Below, one piece after another: positions 7,545 to 16,144 of a stretch of 59,755 bases of DNA. Source of the DNA: an uncultured Bacilli bacterium (GTDB lineage: Bacteria; Bacillota_I; Bacilli_A; RFN20; CAG-826); contig CALVSB010000008.1 of the NCBI GenBank assembly GCA_944358895.1, forward strand, positions 1 to 59,755, read 5' to 3'. The position numbers and the translations under genes were made by a program. Position 1 is the first letter of the stretch; each line of letters opens with the position of its first letter. The notes below the pieces were generated by a model. The model worked only from the letters and a program-made list of their open reading frames with translations, was not told the origin of the DNA and searched no databases.

Positions 7545-8720
7545 TCAAATTCTTTTTTGACCCTTGAAGAATTCCTTAAGTTGCTCAACCTTGTCGAGCC
7601 GCTCCCACGGAAGGTCGATATCCGGCCGTCCGAAACAGCCGTAATTGGTCGTGTCGGCGTACTTGAAGTTCGGATGCTGGAGGTTGAACTGCTCGATGAT
7701 GGCGCCCGGCCGAGCATCGAAGAATTTCTCAATGGCCTCGAGAATGACCTCGTCTTCGTAATGCCGCGTGTGGTAAGTGGTAAGGCCGATCGAAAGCGGC
7801 TTGGCGACGCCGATGGCGTAAGCCAGCTGGATTTCGAGCCTTTCCGCTGCGCCGGCAGCGACGAGGTTCTTGGCCATGTAGCGGGCATAGTAGGCCGCGC
7901 TCCGGTCGACCTTGGTCGGGTCTTTGCCCGAGAAGGCGCCACCGCCGTGGCGGCAGCTGCCGCCGTAGGTGTCGACGACCAGTTTCCGCCCGGTGAGGCC
8001 GGTGTCCCCGGCCGGGCCACCGATGACGAAGCGCCCGGTCGGATTGACGAGGCAGAGGAAGTCGTGGTTGAGATGGAAGCTGTCGACCACCGGAATCATG
8101 ACGTTTTCATAAAGGAATTCCTTGAGTTCTGGGACGGTGATGTCCTCGTCGGTCTGGACCGACATCAGGATCGTATGGATCTTCGGATGGCTCGGATCGC
8201 TATAGTCGATGGTAACCTGGCTCTTCATGTCGGGCCGGGCATGGGGGAACTTTCCCTCGTGGCGGAGGTTGGAGGCAACCCGGACGAGCTTATGGGCGAT
8301 CGAAAGGGGGAGCGGCATGTAGCCGTCGGACTCGGTCGTCGCATAGCCGAACATGAAACCTTGGTCGCCGGCCCCGGTTTCCAGAAGCGATCCCCGGTCG
8401 ACCCCTTGGGCAATGTCCGCCGACTGCCCCCGAAGAAGATTGACGACCTTGCAAGTGTCGCAGCCGATGCCGTCTTCCCGCTTGAGGTAGCCGATCTTCC
8501 GGAGAACTGAGCGGGCGATGCCTTCGGCATCGATGTCCTTGTAGTTGGTGACTTCCCCGCCGATGAGGACGAATTCGTCGCTCACGAAGACCTCGCAAGC
8601 CGAATGGGCGTGGGGATCGAGTTCCAAAGAACGGTCGAGGATGCTATCGGCGATGAGGTCGGCCACCTTGTCGGGATGGCCCTCGGACACCGATTCCGAG
8701 GTGAAGAGCATTTTTTCCAT
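7545..8720 (-). CDS. metK: S-adenosylmethionine synthetase
   Basis: 391 residues, full length. It makes S-adenosylmethionine from methionine and ATP. The N-terminal FTSESVSEGHPDK, the central GAGDQGFMFGYA and the GGxxGDTGLTGRK glycine-rich loop (GGPAGDTGLTGRKLVVD) are all present. SAM feeds the methylthiotransferase MiaB and other methylases. Upstream lies a SAM-binding aptamer with a terminator, so the gene is expected to shut off when SAM is abundant. Confidence 0.97.
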   Translation of the reverse strand: MEKMLFTSESVSEGHPDKVADLIADSILDRSLELDPHAHSACEVFVSDEFVLIGGEVTNYKDIDAEGIARSVLRKIGYLKREDGIGCDTCKVVNLLRGQSADIAQGVDRGSLLETGAGDQGFMFGYATTESDGYMPLPLSIAHKLVRVASNLRHEGKFPHARPDMKSQVTIDYSDPSHPKIHTILMSVQTDEDITVPELKEFLYENVMIPVVDSFHLNHDFLCLVNPTGRFVIGGPAGDTGLTGRKLVVDTYGGSCRHGGGAFSGKDPTKVDRSAAYYARYMAKNLVAAGAAERLEIQLAYAIGVAKPLSIGLTTYHTRHYEDEVILEAIEKFFDARPGAIIEQFNLQHPNFKYADTTNYGCFGRPDIDLPWERLDKVEQLKEFFKGQKRI

Positions 8721-8747
8721 GTGTCTTTGCCTTTCCTTATTGGTAAG

Positions 8748-8770
8748 AAAAACCCGCCCACGGGGGCAGG
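8748..8770 (-). terminator. riboswitch-controlled terminator of metK
   Basis: Minus strand CCTGCCC-CCGT-GGGCGGG followed by TTTTT. It sits between the aptamer and the metK ribosome site. The stretch between (GGCTTAGGAAGCCTCTTCCTGCCC) can also pair with the 3' side of the aptamer stem P1, which offers an antiterminator. Confidence 0.88.
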
Positions 8771-8782
8771 AAGAGGCTTCCT

Positions 8783-8886
8783 AAGCCATCGTTCCGGTCG
8801 TGGGAGCCGGCTGAGGGCAGCACTTACCGGCTATGGCCGGAGTTGCTAGCGTCCTTTGGCCCTCCATGGACGCTTCTTGATGGCTT
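8783..8886 (-). ncRNA. SAM riboswitch (SAM-I clan) upstream of metK
   Basis: On the minus strand P1 is AAGCCATC/GATGGCTT (8 perfect pairs, 8879-8886 with 8783-8790). P2 is AGCGTCC/GGACGCT. P3 has the SAM-I signature AGCAACT-CCGGC...GCCGG-TAAGTGCT. The P2 loop GAGGGC pairs with GCCCTC after P3, the clan's pseudoknot. A small hairpin CCGG/CCGG follows before P1 closes. The short P2 and the extra 3' hairpin look nearer to SAM-IV or SAM-I/IV than to classical SAM-I. A promoter with TGC-TAAACT lies just upstream. Confidence 0.87.
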
Positions 8887-8943
8887 TTTTCGGGGGTTAG
8901 TTTAGCAGGCTCTCGCCTTAAGTAAAGGAAAAAGAGGACGAGC

Positions 8944-9222
8944 TTAGCGCCCGTCCCCTTTCGATGCGAGATAACTCTTGAGCGCGAGGGCCACCTGATT
9001 GGGGCAGGAATCGGTTCCCGTCCGGCTTCCCGGGCAGCGGATTCCCTCCAAAAGGGCGATCACTTCCTCGACCTTCCGCCCCTCGGAGAGCCGGGAGACG
9101 CCTTGCGTATTGCCGGCGCAACCGCCGATGACGACCATCTTCTTGATGATGCCGTCCTCGATCTCGAAGCGGAATTCCCGCGAACAGACGTTCGCGGGAT
9201 GGTAGACGAAGGTTTCGCTCAC
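8944..9222 (-). CDS. TSCPD-domain protein (TIGR03905-like)
   Basis: 92 residues. The conserved core is FVYHPANVCSREFRFEIEDG, VIGGCAGNTQGVS, RCPGSRTGTDSCPNQ, matching the small TSCPD family related to the C-terminal domain of B12-dependent ribonucleotide reductase. The cysteines suggest metal or redox chemistry; the function is not established. The start is GTG at 9222, one base after the pduL stop, so it is coupled to pduL. Confidence 0.85.
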   Translation of the reverse strand: MSETFVYHPANVCSREFRFEIEDGIIKKMVVIGGCAGNTQGVSRLSEGRKVEEVIALLEGIRCPGSRTGTDSCPNQVALALKSYLASKGDGR

Positions 9223-9223
9223 C

Positions 9224-9829
9224 TTACTTGACGATGGTGCCGTAGACGGTACCGCCGGCATTGGCCGCGTTGCTCTCGTCGGTGTCGATGTGCATGGCGA
9301 GGGCATACTTCTCGCTGACGCGGATCACGGTGTCGCCGAAGATGGTCTCGCGGCCGGTCCCTTCGATCTTCACTTTGACGATGTCGCCGTTCTTGACGCC
9401 GAAGGCTTCGGCATCTTTCGGGGTCATGTGGATGTGCCGCTTGGCAACGATGAGTCCCTCCTTCAGGTCGAGGCGCTTCCCATTGAGCGGGTTCACGACG
9501 GCAATCGGGGCGCTCCCGACGGTGTCGCCGCTCTCACGGATCGGGGCCTTGACCCCGAGGGTCCGGCTGTCGGTGAGAGAGATTTCGATCTGGTCGGCCT
9601 TCCGGAACGGCCCGAGGATCGAGACGTTCTTGATGGTCCTTTCCTTGCCCGTCTTCGGGTTGACCGGCCCGACGAGGTCGAGGCGGGTCGTCGAGACATA
9701 TTGGCCCGGCTGGGAAAGCGGGGCCCGGACTTCGAGCTGTCCGCCCTCGGTTCCCATGAGGTAGTCGAAGGACTCCTGGGTGAGGTGAATGTGGCGGGCA
9801 CTCGTTTCAACGATGAATTTAAGTTCCAT
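9224..9829 (-). CDS. pduL: phosphate acyltransferase PduL
   Basis: 201 residues. Both halves of the PduL fold are present, with the metal-binding histidines in SARHIHLT (residue ~10), KRHIHMT (~130) and the C-terminal AMHIDTDESNAA. It exchanges phosphate and CoA on acetyl or propionyl groups. There is no shell-targeting N-terminal extension and no microcompartment gene nearby, so it is most likely the cell's general phosphotransacetylase making acetyl phosphate. GGAGG precedes ATG and a TATAAT box lies at 9851-9856. Confidence 0.93.
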   Translation of the reverse strand: MELKFIVETSARHIHLTQESFDYLMGTEGGQLEVRAPLSQPGQYVSTTRLDLVGPVNPKTGKERTIKNVSILGPFRKADQIEISLTDSRTLGVKAPIRESGDTVGSAPIAVVNPLNGKRLDLKEGLIVAKRHIHMTPKDAEAFGVKNGDIVKVKIEGTGRETIFGDTVIRVSEKYALAMHIDTDESNAANAGGTVYGTIVK

Positions 9830-9900
9830 TGGTGTTTTCCTCCGCTACGGATTATACCCCTTTTTCTTCCCTTTTCGCCTAGGCGAAAGCGCTTAGGGGG

Positions 9901-9929
9901 TTTACCGCTTCCGGGGCCAAGCCTAGACT
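9901..9929 (+). promoter_or_regulatory. sigma-A promoter of mgtE
   Basis: TTTACC (9901-9906), 17-base spacer, TAGACT (9924-9929). The transcript would start about 15-20 bases before the ATG. There is no room for an M-box, so Mg control by riboswitch is not expected. Confidence 0.7.
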
Positions 9930-9951
9930 ACCCGCGAAGGAGGAGATGCCA

Positions 9952-11466
9952 ATGCAAGAAAACGACGAAACCGAGTTCCATGAGAACGACGAGACATCGG
10001 AAGACGTCCTCGACGAAAAGTTCGAGCCGTCCCACCTTAGGGAGGCCATCGAGGGCCACGACCGGGAAAAACTGACGAAGATTTTCGACCTCATTCCGGA
10101 TGCGGACATCGCCGAGGCAGCCGAAGAACTCTCGATTGCCCAGCTGCTTTCCCTTTTCCGGGAGGTTCCTTCCAGCAAGACGGCTCCCGTTTTCGACGAA
10201 CTGAGCCAAAGCAAGAAAGAGGAGCTCGTGAACGCCCTCAAGGACAAGGACCTCGTAAGCCTCATTGCCGCCCAGGAACCGGACGACCTGGCCGATACGG
10301 TTGGGGACATGCCGGCCAACTTGGCCAAGAAAGTCCTCGATGCCGCCCCGAAGGAAATGCGGAAGGACGTCAACCGCCTCCTCAAGTTCAAGGAAGGCAC
10401 GGCCGGGGCCATCATGACGACCGAGTACCTCGAGGTCCGCGATTCGCTGACCGTCAAGGAAACGGCCGACTACGTGCGGGCCCGGGGCCGGGAAGCCGAG
10501 ACCATTTACACCATTTTCGTCCGCGACGCCAAAAACAAGTTCGTCGGCACCCTCGACCTCGACGACCTCATCTTCGCCTCGGGCGAGACCAAGATAGCCG
10601 ACATCATCAACCGCGATGCTCCCTATTGCCATGCCTCGACCGATCAGGAAGAGGTCGCGAACATGTTCCGCCGCTACGACGTGAACGCCATGGCCGTCCT
10701 CAACGACGACGACTGCCTGACCGGTATCGTGACCTTCGACGACGCGATGGACGTCATCGCCGAGGAGGCCAACGAGGATATCGCCAACATGAACGCCGTC
10801 TCCAATCTCGACGACGCCTACCTCGAGACCCACCCGACCAAAATGGCCAAGAAATGCGTCCCTTGGATCATCATTCTCCTCATCCTCGGGACCTTCTCCT
10901 CGATGGTCCTTTCCATTTTCCAAAATGCCCTCTCGGTCGTGCCGGTCCTCGCGGCCTTCATCCCGGTCCTCATGGACACGGGCGGCAATGCCGGGGGCCA
11001 GACGATTGCCCTCATGATCCGCGGGCTCGCCCTCAAGGAATTCGAGCCGAAGCAGTTCTGGAAGATCATCCTCCTCGAACTGAGGAGCGCTCTCCTCATC
11101 TCGGCCTCGATTGCCGTCTTTGCCTTCTTCTGGTTCACCCTCGAGCAGTACACCGGCATCGTCCACAACACGGAAGCCGACATCGCCATCGGCAATGCCG
11201 GGGGTTGGGCCACCATCTGGAACGGACAGTGCTGGAGCTGGGAATTCTTCTTCGAAGTGGCAAAAGTTTCCGGCGTCGTCTCCGGCACCCTCTTCATCAC
11301 GACGATCGTGAGCAAGCTGATCGCCGTCATCCTTCCCCTCGGGACGGCGGCCCTCAAGAAGGACCCGGCCATCGTGAGCCAGCCTTTGCTTACCACCATC
11401 GTCGACGTCACGAGCCTCCTCATCTTCTTCGGGATTGCCCAAGCCGTGATCACAAGCCTCATCTGA
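9952..11466 (+). CDS. mgtE: magnesium transporter MgtE
   Basis: About 504 residues. Order of domains: acidic N-terminus, MgtE_N superhelix (about 40-150, with the DLADTVGDMP repeat), two CBS domains (about 155-280, IMTTEYLEV and VNAMAVLNDDDCLTGIVTFDDAMDVI), a plug helix, and five membrane helices with the pore motif PVLMDTGGNAGGQ. MgtE is a Mg-gated channel for Mg uptake. The ATG at 9952 sits eight bases from AGGAGG; the ATG at 9946 is too close. The acidic N-terminal tail (residues 1-25) is longer than usual. Confidence 0.95.
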   Translation: MQENDETEFHENDETSEDVLDEKFEPSHLREAIEGHDREKLTKIFDLIPDADIAEAAEELSIAQLLSLFREVPSSKTAPVFDELSQSKKEELVNALKDKDLVSLIAAQEPDDLADTVGDMPANLAKKVLDAAPKEMRKDVNRLLKFKEGTAGAIMTTEYLEVRDSLTVKETADYVRARGREAETIYTIFVRDAKNKFVGTLDLDDLIFASGETKIADIINRDAPYCHASTDQEEVANMFRRYDVNAMAVLNDDDCLTGIVTFDDAMDVIAEEANEDIANMNAVSNLDDAYLETHPTKMAKKCVPWIIILLILGTFSSMVLSIFQNALSVVPVLAAFIPVLMDTGGNAGGQTIALMIRGLALKEFEPKQFWKIILLELRSALLISASIAVFAFFWFTLEQYTGIVHNTEADIAIGNAGGWATIWNGQCWSWEFFFEVAKVSGVVSGTLFITTIVSKLIAVILPLGTAALKKDPAIVSQPLLTTIVDVTSLLIFFGIAQAVITSLI

Positions 11467-11477
11467 AATTGGAGTAA

Positions 11478-11504
11478 ACGCCGGCGATTTGCTGGCGTTT
11501 TTTT
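11478..11504 (+). terminator. rho-independent terminator of mgtE
   Basis: ACGCCGGC-GATTT-GCTGGCGT stem followed by seven T. Confidence 0.9.
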
Positions 11505-11522
11505 CATTTGGGTTTTCTCATG

Positions 11523-11550
11523 TTGAAAAAAGCGCCGGCCCTTTTAATAT
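11523..11550 (+). promoter_or_regulatory. promoter of the YfhO gene, leaderless layout
   Basis: TTGAAA (11523-11528), 16-base spacer, TAATAT (11545-11550). The ATG follows nine bases after the -10 box and there is no ribosome site. Confidence 0.65.
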
Positions 11551-11559
11551 AAGGGACGA

Positions 11560-14367
11560 ATGGAAGAAAAACGAAGCGAAATGGCATCGGGTTTGCATCT
11601 GTCCCCGCGCGTTAAAAACGCTCTTCAGACGGCCCTCATGGCGGCCTTGGCTTTTGCTATTCCCTTCCTGGTCCTGATCGTCCTTTTCGCCAGCAATTCG
11701 TTTTACCCCTTCGCGCCCGAAGGAACGACGATGATCATGATCGACGCTCAAAGCCAGTACGTGGCTTTCTTCCGCTATTTCAAATACGTCCTCATGGGCG
11801 AGAAAAGCTGGGTTTACACTCTCTCCAAGACCTATGGCGGCAACTTCATGTCGCTCTATGCTTTCTATCTCGGCTCGCCCTTCAACCTCCTTCTCCCTTT
11901 GATAAGCGATGCCGACATCCCGACCTTCATGCTTTTCACCTCACTCGTGAAAATGGCCTTGGCCGGGCTTTTCTTCTATCTGCTCCTCCGCTTCAAAAGC
12001 GGTCACGACCAACTCCTCTACCTTCTTTTCTCCACGGCTTATGCCCTTTGTTCCTACTCCTTCGTCTATCTTTGCAACCTCATGTGGCTGGATGCCGTCA
12101 TGATCCTTCCGCTCGTGGCCCTCGGCATCTACCAAATCGCGGTGAACAAGCAGTTCCTCGTCTATCCCTTGGCTTTGGCCTACGCGCTTGTCTCCTCGTG
12201 GTATACCGGGTTCATGGTGGCCGTCTTTTCGGTCCTTTTCTTCCTCGTCGTCTTCTTCGCTCAGGGGCGCGAGCACTGGAAATGGCGGCCCGTCCTCTCC
12301 TTTGGGGCCATGTCGCTGGCCGGCGGTTTCCTGGCCGCCTTCAGCTGGCTGGCGGCCTTCCTCCACTTTGCCGGGACCAAAGCGGGAGGGGGAATGAACC
12401 TTCCTTCCTGGGACGAGTTCAATAGCCTGACCGTCGTCCTCGAAGGCTTCTTGACCAACCATTATGTCGGGACCTCGAGCATTTCCCGCTATGGCGGCTT
12501 TGCCACCTATTTCGTTTCGACCCCGGTCCTCGTTTTCCTCCTCATGTACTTCGGGAACAAGGCCCATTCCTGGCGCGAACGCCTCCTGGATCTGGCTTTG
12601 CTCGTCTTCTACCTCCTGGCCATCTGGAACAAGGCCCTCGATACCCTCATGCACGGCGGATCGGTCCCGACGTGGTTCCCGGCCCGCTATTCCTTCGTCA
12701 TTGCTTTCTTTGCCTGCTACGTGGCCGCGAAGGAAGGCGAGAAGCTCAAGGAGACAAGCTACCTCGGGCTGGCCATCCCAGCCGTCGCCTTGCCCGTCGT
12801 CCTTCTCATCGTCGGCCTCAACGAAAACGACATGGGCAACCTTTACGAATACTCGGTCCCCGGCCTCGTCGTTTACCTTTTGACCTGGGCTTTCGCGGTT
12901 GCCGCGGTCGTCTTTTCGAAAATGAAGCCAGCCATCGCCAAAAACATCGTGACGACCGTTTCTCTCGCCGCCTTGCTCATGGGCGTCTATTCCTCGGCCC
13001 TCGGCGGCGACCGCGTCCTCGCGGCCAACGCCGAAAGCGGAGCCCTGCAAACCCAAATGGAATACTTGGCCGACGATGCTTTCCAAAGCGACGTCGACCT
13101 CATCAAGAACCATGACGATTCGTTCTACCGCATGGAGAACACGTTCCTCCGGGACGGCTCCTACAACGGCAACGACAACGACCCGATGTTCTACCGCTTC
13201 CCCGGCGTCAGCCATTTTTCCTCGACCGAAAACAAGGAACTGATGTCCTACGCCCGGAAAATCGGTTTCTATTACAACGGGTTCACCGAAGGCTTCGACG
13301 GCGGCTCGACTCTGGCCATGAACTCCTATCTCGGCATCAAGTACCTCCTCGACGACGGCAACGGACCCGCTTTCCTTTCCTCCTTGACCAATCTCGATTT
13401 TCCTTCGCAAAACGGGACGCTTTTCTACGAAAACCAATACGTTCTTCCCATGGCTTTCCTGACGGAAAGGACGGGTTCCTATTTCGTGAACGAAGGCGTA
13501 CGCTTCGACGAAGAAACGGTCCGCTGGTTCGACCATTTCCAGTATCAGAACGAAATCTACAAAACGATGAACGGGTCCGTCGTCGATGCCGAGGGGAACC
13601 GGGAAGACATCTTCAAGCCGCTCGTGATCACTGGCATTTCGACGAACGGTCTCACCTACGAGGTAGACAAGCTCGGCGACTACTACGTGAGTGGTCCCTC
13701 TGGCAGCAGCATCACCTTCTCTTTCATCGTGCCCGAAGAGGCTTATGACGACAATCTCTACGTCTTCCTCAAGGATATCAACGACGATCTGCGGACCTAT
13801 GTGGACGGCCGCTACGTGGAAATGCTCAGCTATTGGCATAATGGCATCCGGTCGCTCGAGGACAACGCTACCCACGCCCACACCTTGCGCGTTTCCCTCA
13901 CTGCCTCGGCCGATCGCCTTCGCGTGAGCCCGGAACTTTATTACGAGGACCTCGACGTCCTTTCACGCTACGTCGAGGCCATCAAGGAGGGCGGTTCCCT
14001 CGACTTGAAGCTCGAGGGCGGTTCGGGCTTCGCGGCGAAGGGGACGATCGACGTCACCGCCAGCAACAAAGCCCTGCTTTTCACCATTCCTTACGAGGAC
14101 GGGATGGCCATCTACGTCGACGGGAAAAAGATGGAAGCGAAGCGCAAGTTCAACATCTTTACCTCCTGCAACCTCGACGGGGTTTCCCTCGGCAAGCACG
14201 AAATCGAAATCCGCTACCAGGACAACGGCCTCGTCTACGGAGCCATCCTCTCTTTCCTTGGGATCGCCGGGATCACCGGCTACGGCTTCTACTTCTATTG
14301 GTCAAAAAGGAAGCTCAAGCGCGATGGGCATGACGAGACCGAGCCCGAGGAAATCCCGTCGGAATGA
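11560..14367 (+). CDS. YfhO-family multi-pass membrane protein
   Basis: 935 residues. After a short cytoplasmic N-terminus it has about 12-13 membrane helices (to residue ~475), a large extracytoplasmic domain (about 480-890), and one last helix near residue 900 with a basic/acidic tail. It has the YfhO hallmarks: FYPFAPEGTTMIMIDAQSQY after the first helix and a GT-C-like arrangement. In Bacillus and Listeria such proteins take part in glycosylation of wall or lipid polymers. Starts at ATG 11560 just after a -10 box, so probably leaderless. Confidence 0.9.
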   Translation: MEEKRSEMASGLHLSPRVKNALQTALMAALAFAIPFLVLIVLFASNSFYPFAPEGTTMIMIDAQSQYVAFFRYFKYVLMGEKSWVYTLSKTYGGNFMSLYAFYLGSPFNLLLPLISDADIPTFMLFTSLVKMALAGLFFYLLLRFKSGHDQLLYLLFSTAYALCSYSFVYLCNLMWLDAVMILPLVALGIYQIAVNKQFLVYPLALAYALVSSWYTGFMVAVFSVLFFLVVFFAQGREHWKWRPVLSFGAMSLAGGFLAAFSWLAAFLHFAGTKAGGGMNLPSWDEFNSLTVVLEGFLTNHYVGTSSISRYGGFATYFVSTPVLVFLLMYFGNKAHSWRERLLDLALLVFYLLAIWNKALDTLMHGGSVPTWFPARYSFVIAFFACYVAAKEGEKLKETSYLGLAIPAVALPVVLLIVGLNENDMGNLYEYSVPGLVVYLLTWAFAVAAVVFSKMKPAIAKNIVTTVSLAALLMGVYSSALGGDRVLAANAESGALQTQMEYLADDAFQSDVDLIKNHDDSFYRMENTFLRDGSYNGNDNDPMFYRFPGVSHFSSTENKELMSYARKIGFYYNGFTEGFDGGSTLAMNSYLGIKYLLDDGNGPAFLSSLTNLDFPSQNGTLFYENQYVLPMAFLTERTGSYFVNEGVRFDEETVRWFDHFQYQNEIYKTMNGSVVDAEGNREDIFKPLVITGISTNGLTYEVDKLGDYYVSGPSGSSITFSFIVPEEAYDDNLYVFLKDINDDLRTYVDGRYVEMLSYWHNGIRSLEDNATHAHTLRVSLTASADRLRVSPELYYEDLDVLSRYVEAIKEGGSLDLKLEGGSGFAAKGTIDVTASNKALLFTIPYEDGMAIYVDGKKMEAKRKFNIFTSCNLDGVSLGKHEIEIRYQDNGLVYGAILSFLGIAGITGYGFYFYWSKRKLKRDGHDETEPEEIPSE

Positions 14368-14408
14368 TCGCAGGCCGGCGGCCAAGCCAAGGAAAAATCC
14401 ATTGAGTC

Positions 14409-14437
14409 TTGCAGCCGGTTAAGAGGCTGACTATAAT
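14409..14437 (+). promoter_or_regulatory. promoter of tRNA-Leu
   Basis: TTGCAG (14409-14414), 17-base spacer, perfect TATAAT (14432-14437), 14 bases before the tRNA. Confidence 0.85.
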
Positions 14438-14450
14438 ACGCCTTGCCGCT

Positions 14451-14535
14451 GCGGGAATGGCGGAAATGGTAGACGCGTACGTTTGAGGGGCGTATGGGGC
14501 AACCCATGCCAGTTCGATTCTGGTTTCCCGCACCA
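14451..14535 (+). tRNA. tRNA-Leu (GAG)
   Basis: Acceptor GCGGGAA (14451-14457) pairs with TTCCCGC (14525-14531), then A and an encoded CCA. The anticodon loop TTTGAGG gives anticodon GAG. The long variable arm (TATGGGGCAACCCATGC) is that of a class II tRNA. Confidence 0.93.
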
Positions 14536-14547
14536 ATGTGCAGATCA

Positions 14548-14570
14548 CCTCGGCTCGGCCGAGGTTTTCT
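14548..14570 (+). terminator. terminator after tRNA-Leu
   Basis: CCTCGGC-TC-GGCCGAGG hairpin followed by TTTTCTTTTT. Confidence 0.87.
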
Positions 14571-14620
14571 TTTTCCTCTTTTCCTATCCCCTTAGAAGGG
14601 GATGTGCGATAATCCGCCCC

Positions 14621-16144
14621 GTGGCAGTCCTGACAGTGGAAAACCTCGCCTTTGCCTACGCGGACAAAGAGCTCTACGACAACGTCTCCTTCCAGCTTAA
14701 CGAGGGCGAACACGCCGTCCTCGTCGGCCATAACGGCTCCGGGAAGAGCACTCTTTTGAGGCTCTTGACCGGGAAGCTCATCCCCGACCAGGGCAAGATC
14801 AGCTGGACCGGCGGGGTTTCCTATTCTTATCTCGACCAGGAACTCAAAGAAGGGGCCGACCAGACGGTCATTGATTACCTCTACGGGGTCTTCCAGCCCC
14901 TTTTCGAAAAGGAAAAAGAGATGGAACGTCTCTACGAAGAAGGGGCAAACGGGAACGAAAAAGCCCTGAACCGGGCCTCCCGCCTCCAAGAAGAGCTCTT
15001 GGATAGTGGCTTCTATGCCCTTCAGGAGAAAGTCGGCGACCTGGTCGACGGCCTCGCCTTCCCCAAGGACAAGCTCAGCAGCCCCCTCTCCAAGCTTTCA
15101 TCGGGCCAGCGGGAAAAGGCGTTCCTCGCCAAGATGCTCCTCGAGGAAAAGGATGTCCTCCTCCTCGACGAGCCGACCAACTACCTCGACCAGAACCAGG
15201 TCAAATGGCTGATCGACCGTCTCAATGGCTATCCCCATGCCTTCCTCTGCGTCTCCCACGACGAGGCCTTCCTAAGGCAAATCGCCCAGATCGTTTTCAT
15301 CCTCGAGAACCGGCGGATCGACCGCTACCGGGGAAGCTACGAGCATTTCGAGGAACAGCGGCTTCTCGACATGGAACAATACGAGAAGAACTACGAGGCC
15401 CAGCAACGCTACATCAAGAAGGAAGAGGAGTTCATCAAGACCCATATCGTCCGGGCGACCTCGGCCATGGCGGCCAAGAGCCACCGGGCCCGCCTCTCCC
15501 ATCTCGTCAGGATGGCTCCCCCGAGCAGCGACGTCGTCAAGAGCCATTTCCACTTCCCCTTCTCCCACGACGTCGGGGAACGTCCCTTGACCGTCGATGC
15601 TTTGGAAATCGGGTACGAGACGCCTCTCCTCGAGCCGATTTCCTTCGTCCTCAAAAAAGGGGAGAAGATTGCCATCATCGGGCAAAACGGGGTTGGCAAG
15701 ACGACCTTCCTCAAAACGATCCTCGGTCTCCTTCCGCCCCTCGGCGGCTCATATAAATGGCTGGAGGGGACGACCCCTTCCTATTTCGACAGCGATATCG
15801 ACCACGACCTCGAGCTGACGCCGTTCGAGCTTCTCCACAATGCCTATCCGAATCTCGACAACACGACCATCCGCTCGGCCTTAGGCGAAGCCGGGGTCCA
15901 AAAAGAAAAGGCCCTCCGGCCTCTAAGCGAGCTATCGGGCGGGGAAAGAACCAAGTCCCGCTTGGCCCTCATGAGTCTTAAGAAGAGCAACTCCCTCATC
16001 TTTGACGAGCCGAGCAACCACCTCGACCAGAAGGCCAAGGAAGCCCTTTACGAAGCCATTGCCGCCTTCCCGGGAGCCGTCATCCTCGTCAGCCACGAGA
16101 AAGATTTCTACGACGGGCTCGTCGACTACGAGCTTTACTTCTAG
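14621..16144 (+). CDS. ABC-F family ATPase
   Basis: 507 residues with two ABC domains and no membrane part. First site: Walker A GHNGSGKST, signature LSSGQREKAFLAKML, Walker B LLLDEPTNYLD. Second: GQNGVGKTT, LSGGERTKSRLALM, LIFDEPSNHLD. The linker between them (about 240-320) is charged and helical, as in ribosome-binding ABC-F proteins (Uup/YkpA/antibiotic-protection types). I place the start at GTG 14621: TGC-GATAAT (14608-14613, extended -10) ends seven bases before it, with no ribosome site. Confidence 0.92.
   Translation: MAVLTVENLAFAYADKELYDNVSFQLNEGEHAVLVGHNGSGKSTLLRLLTGKLIPDQGKISWTGGVSYSYLDQELKEGADQTVIDYLYGVFQPLFEKEKEMERLYEEGANGNEKALNRASRLQEELLDSGFYALQEKVGDLVDGLAFPKDKLSSPLSKLSSGQREKAFLAKMLLEEKDVLLLDEPTNYLDQNQVKWLIDRLNGYPHAFLCVSHDEAFLRQIAQIVFILENRRIDRYRGSYEHFEEQRLLDMEQYEKNYEAQQRYIKKEEEFIKTHIVRATSAMAAKSHRARLSHLVRMAPPSSDVVKSHFHFPFSHDVGERPLTVDALEIGYETPLLEPISFVLKKGEKIAIIGQNGVGKTTFLKTILGLLPPLGGSYKWLEGTTPSYFDSDIDHDLELTPFELLHNAYPNLDNTTIRSALGEAGVQKEKALRPLSELSGGERTKSRLALMSLKKSNSLIFDEPSNHLDQKAKEALYEAIAAFPGAVILVSHEKDFYDGLVDYELYF

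Noticed and set aside
9830-9951. M-box Mg riboswitch before mgtE
   Set aside because: Only about 25 bases lie between promoter and start; no aptamer fits.
9928-11442. Long minus-strand open frame of 504 codons opposite mgtE
   Set aside because: It is the reverse of a firmly identified gene. GC-rich third positions create long antisense frames throughout this window (also opposite yfhO and the 31989 lipoprotein).
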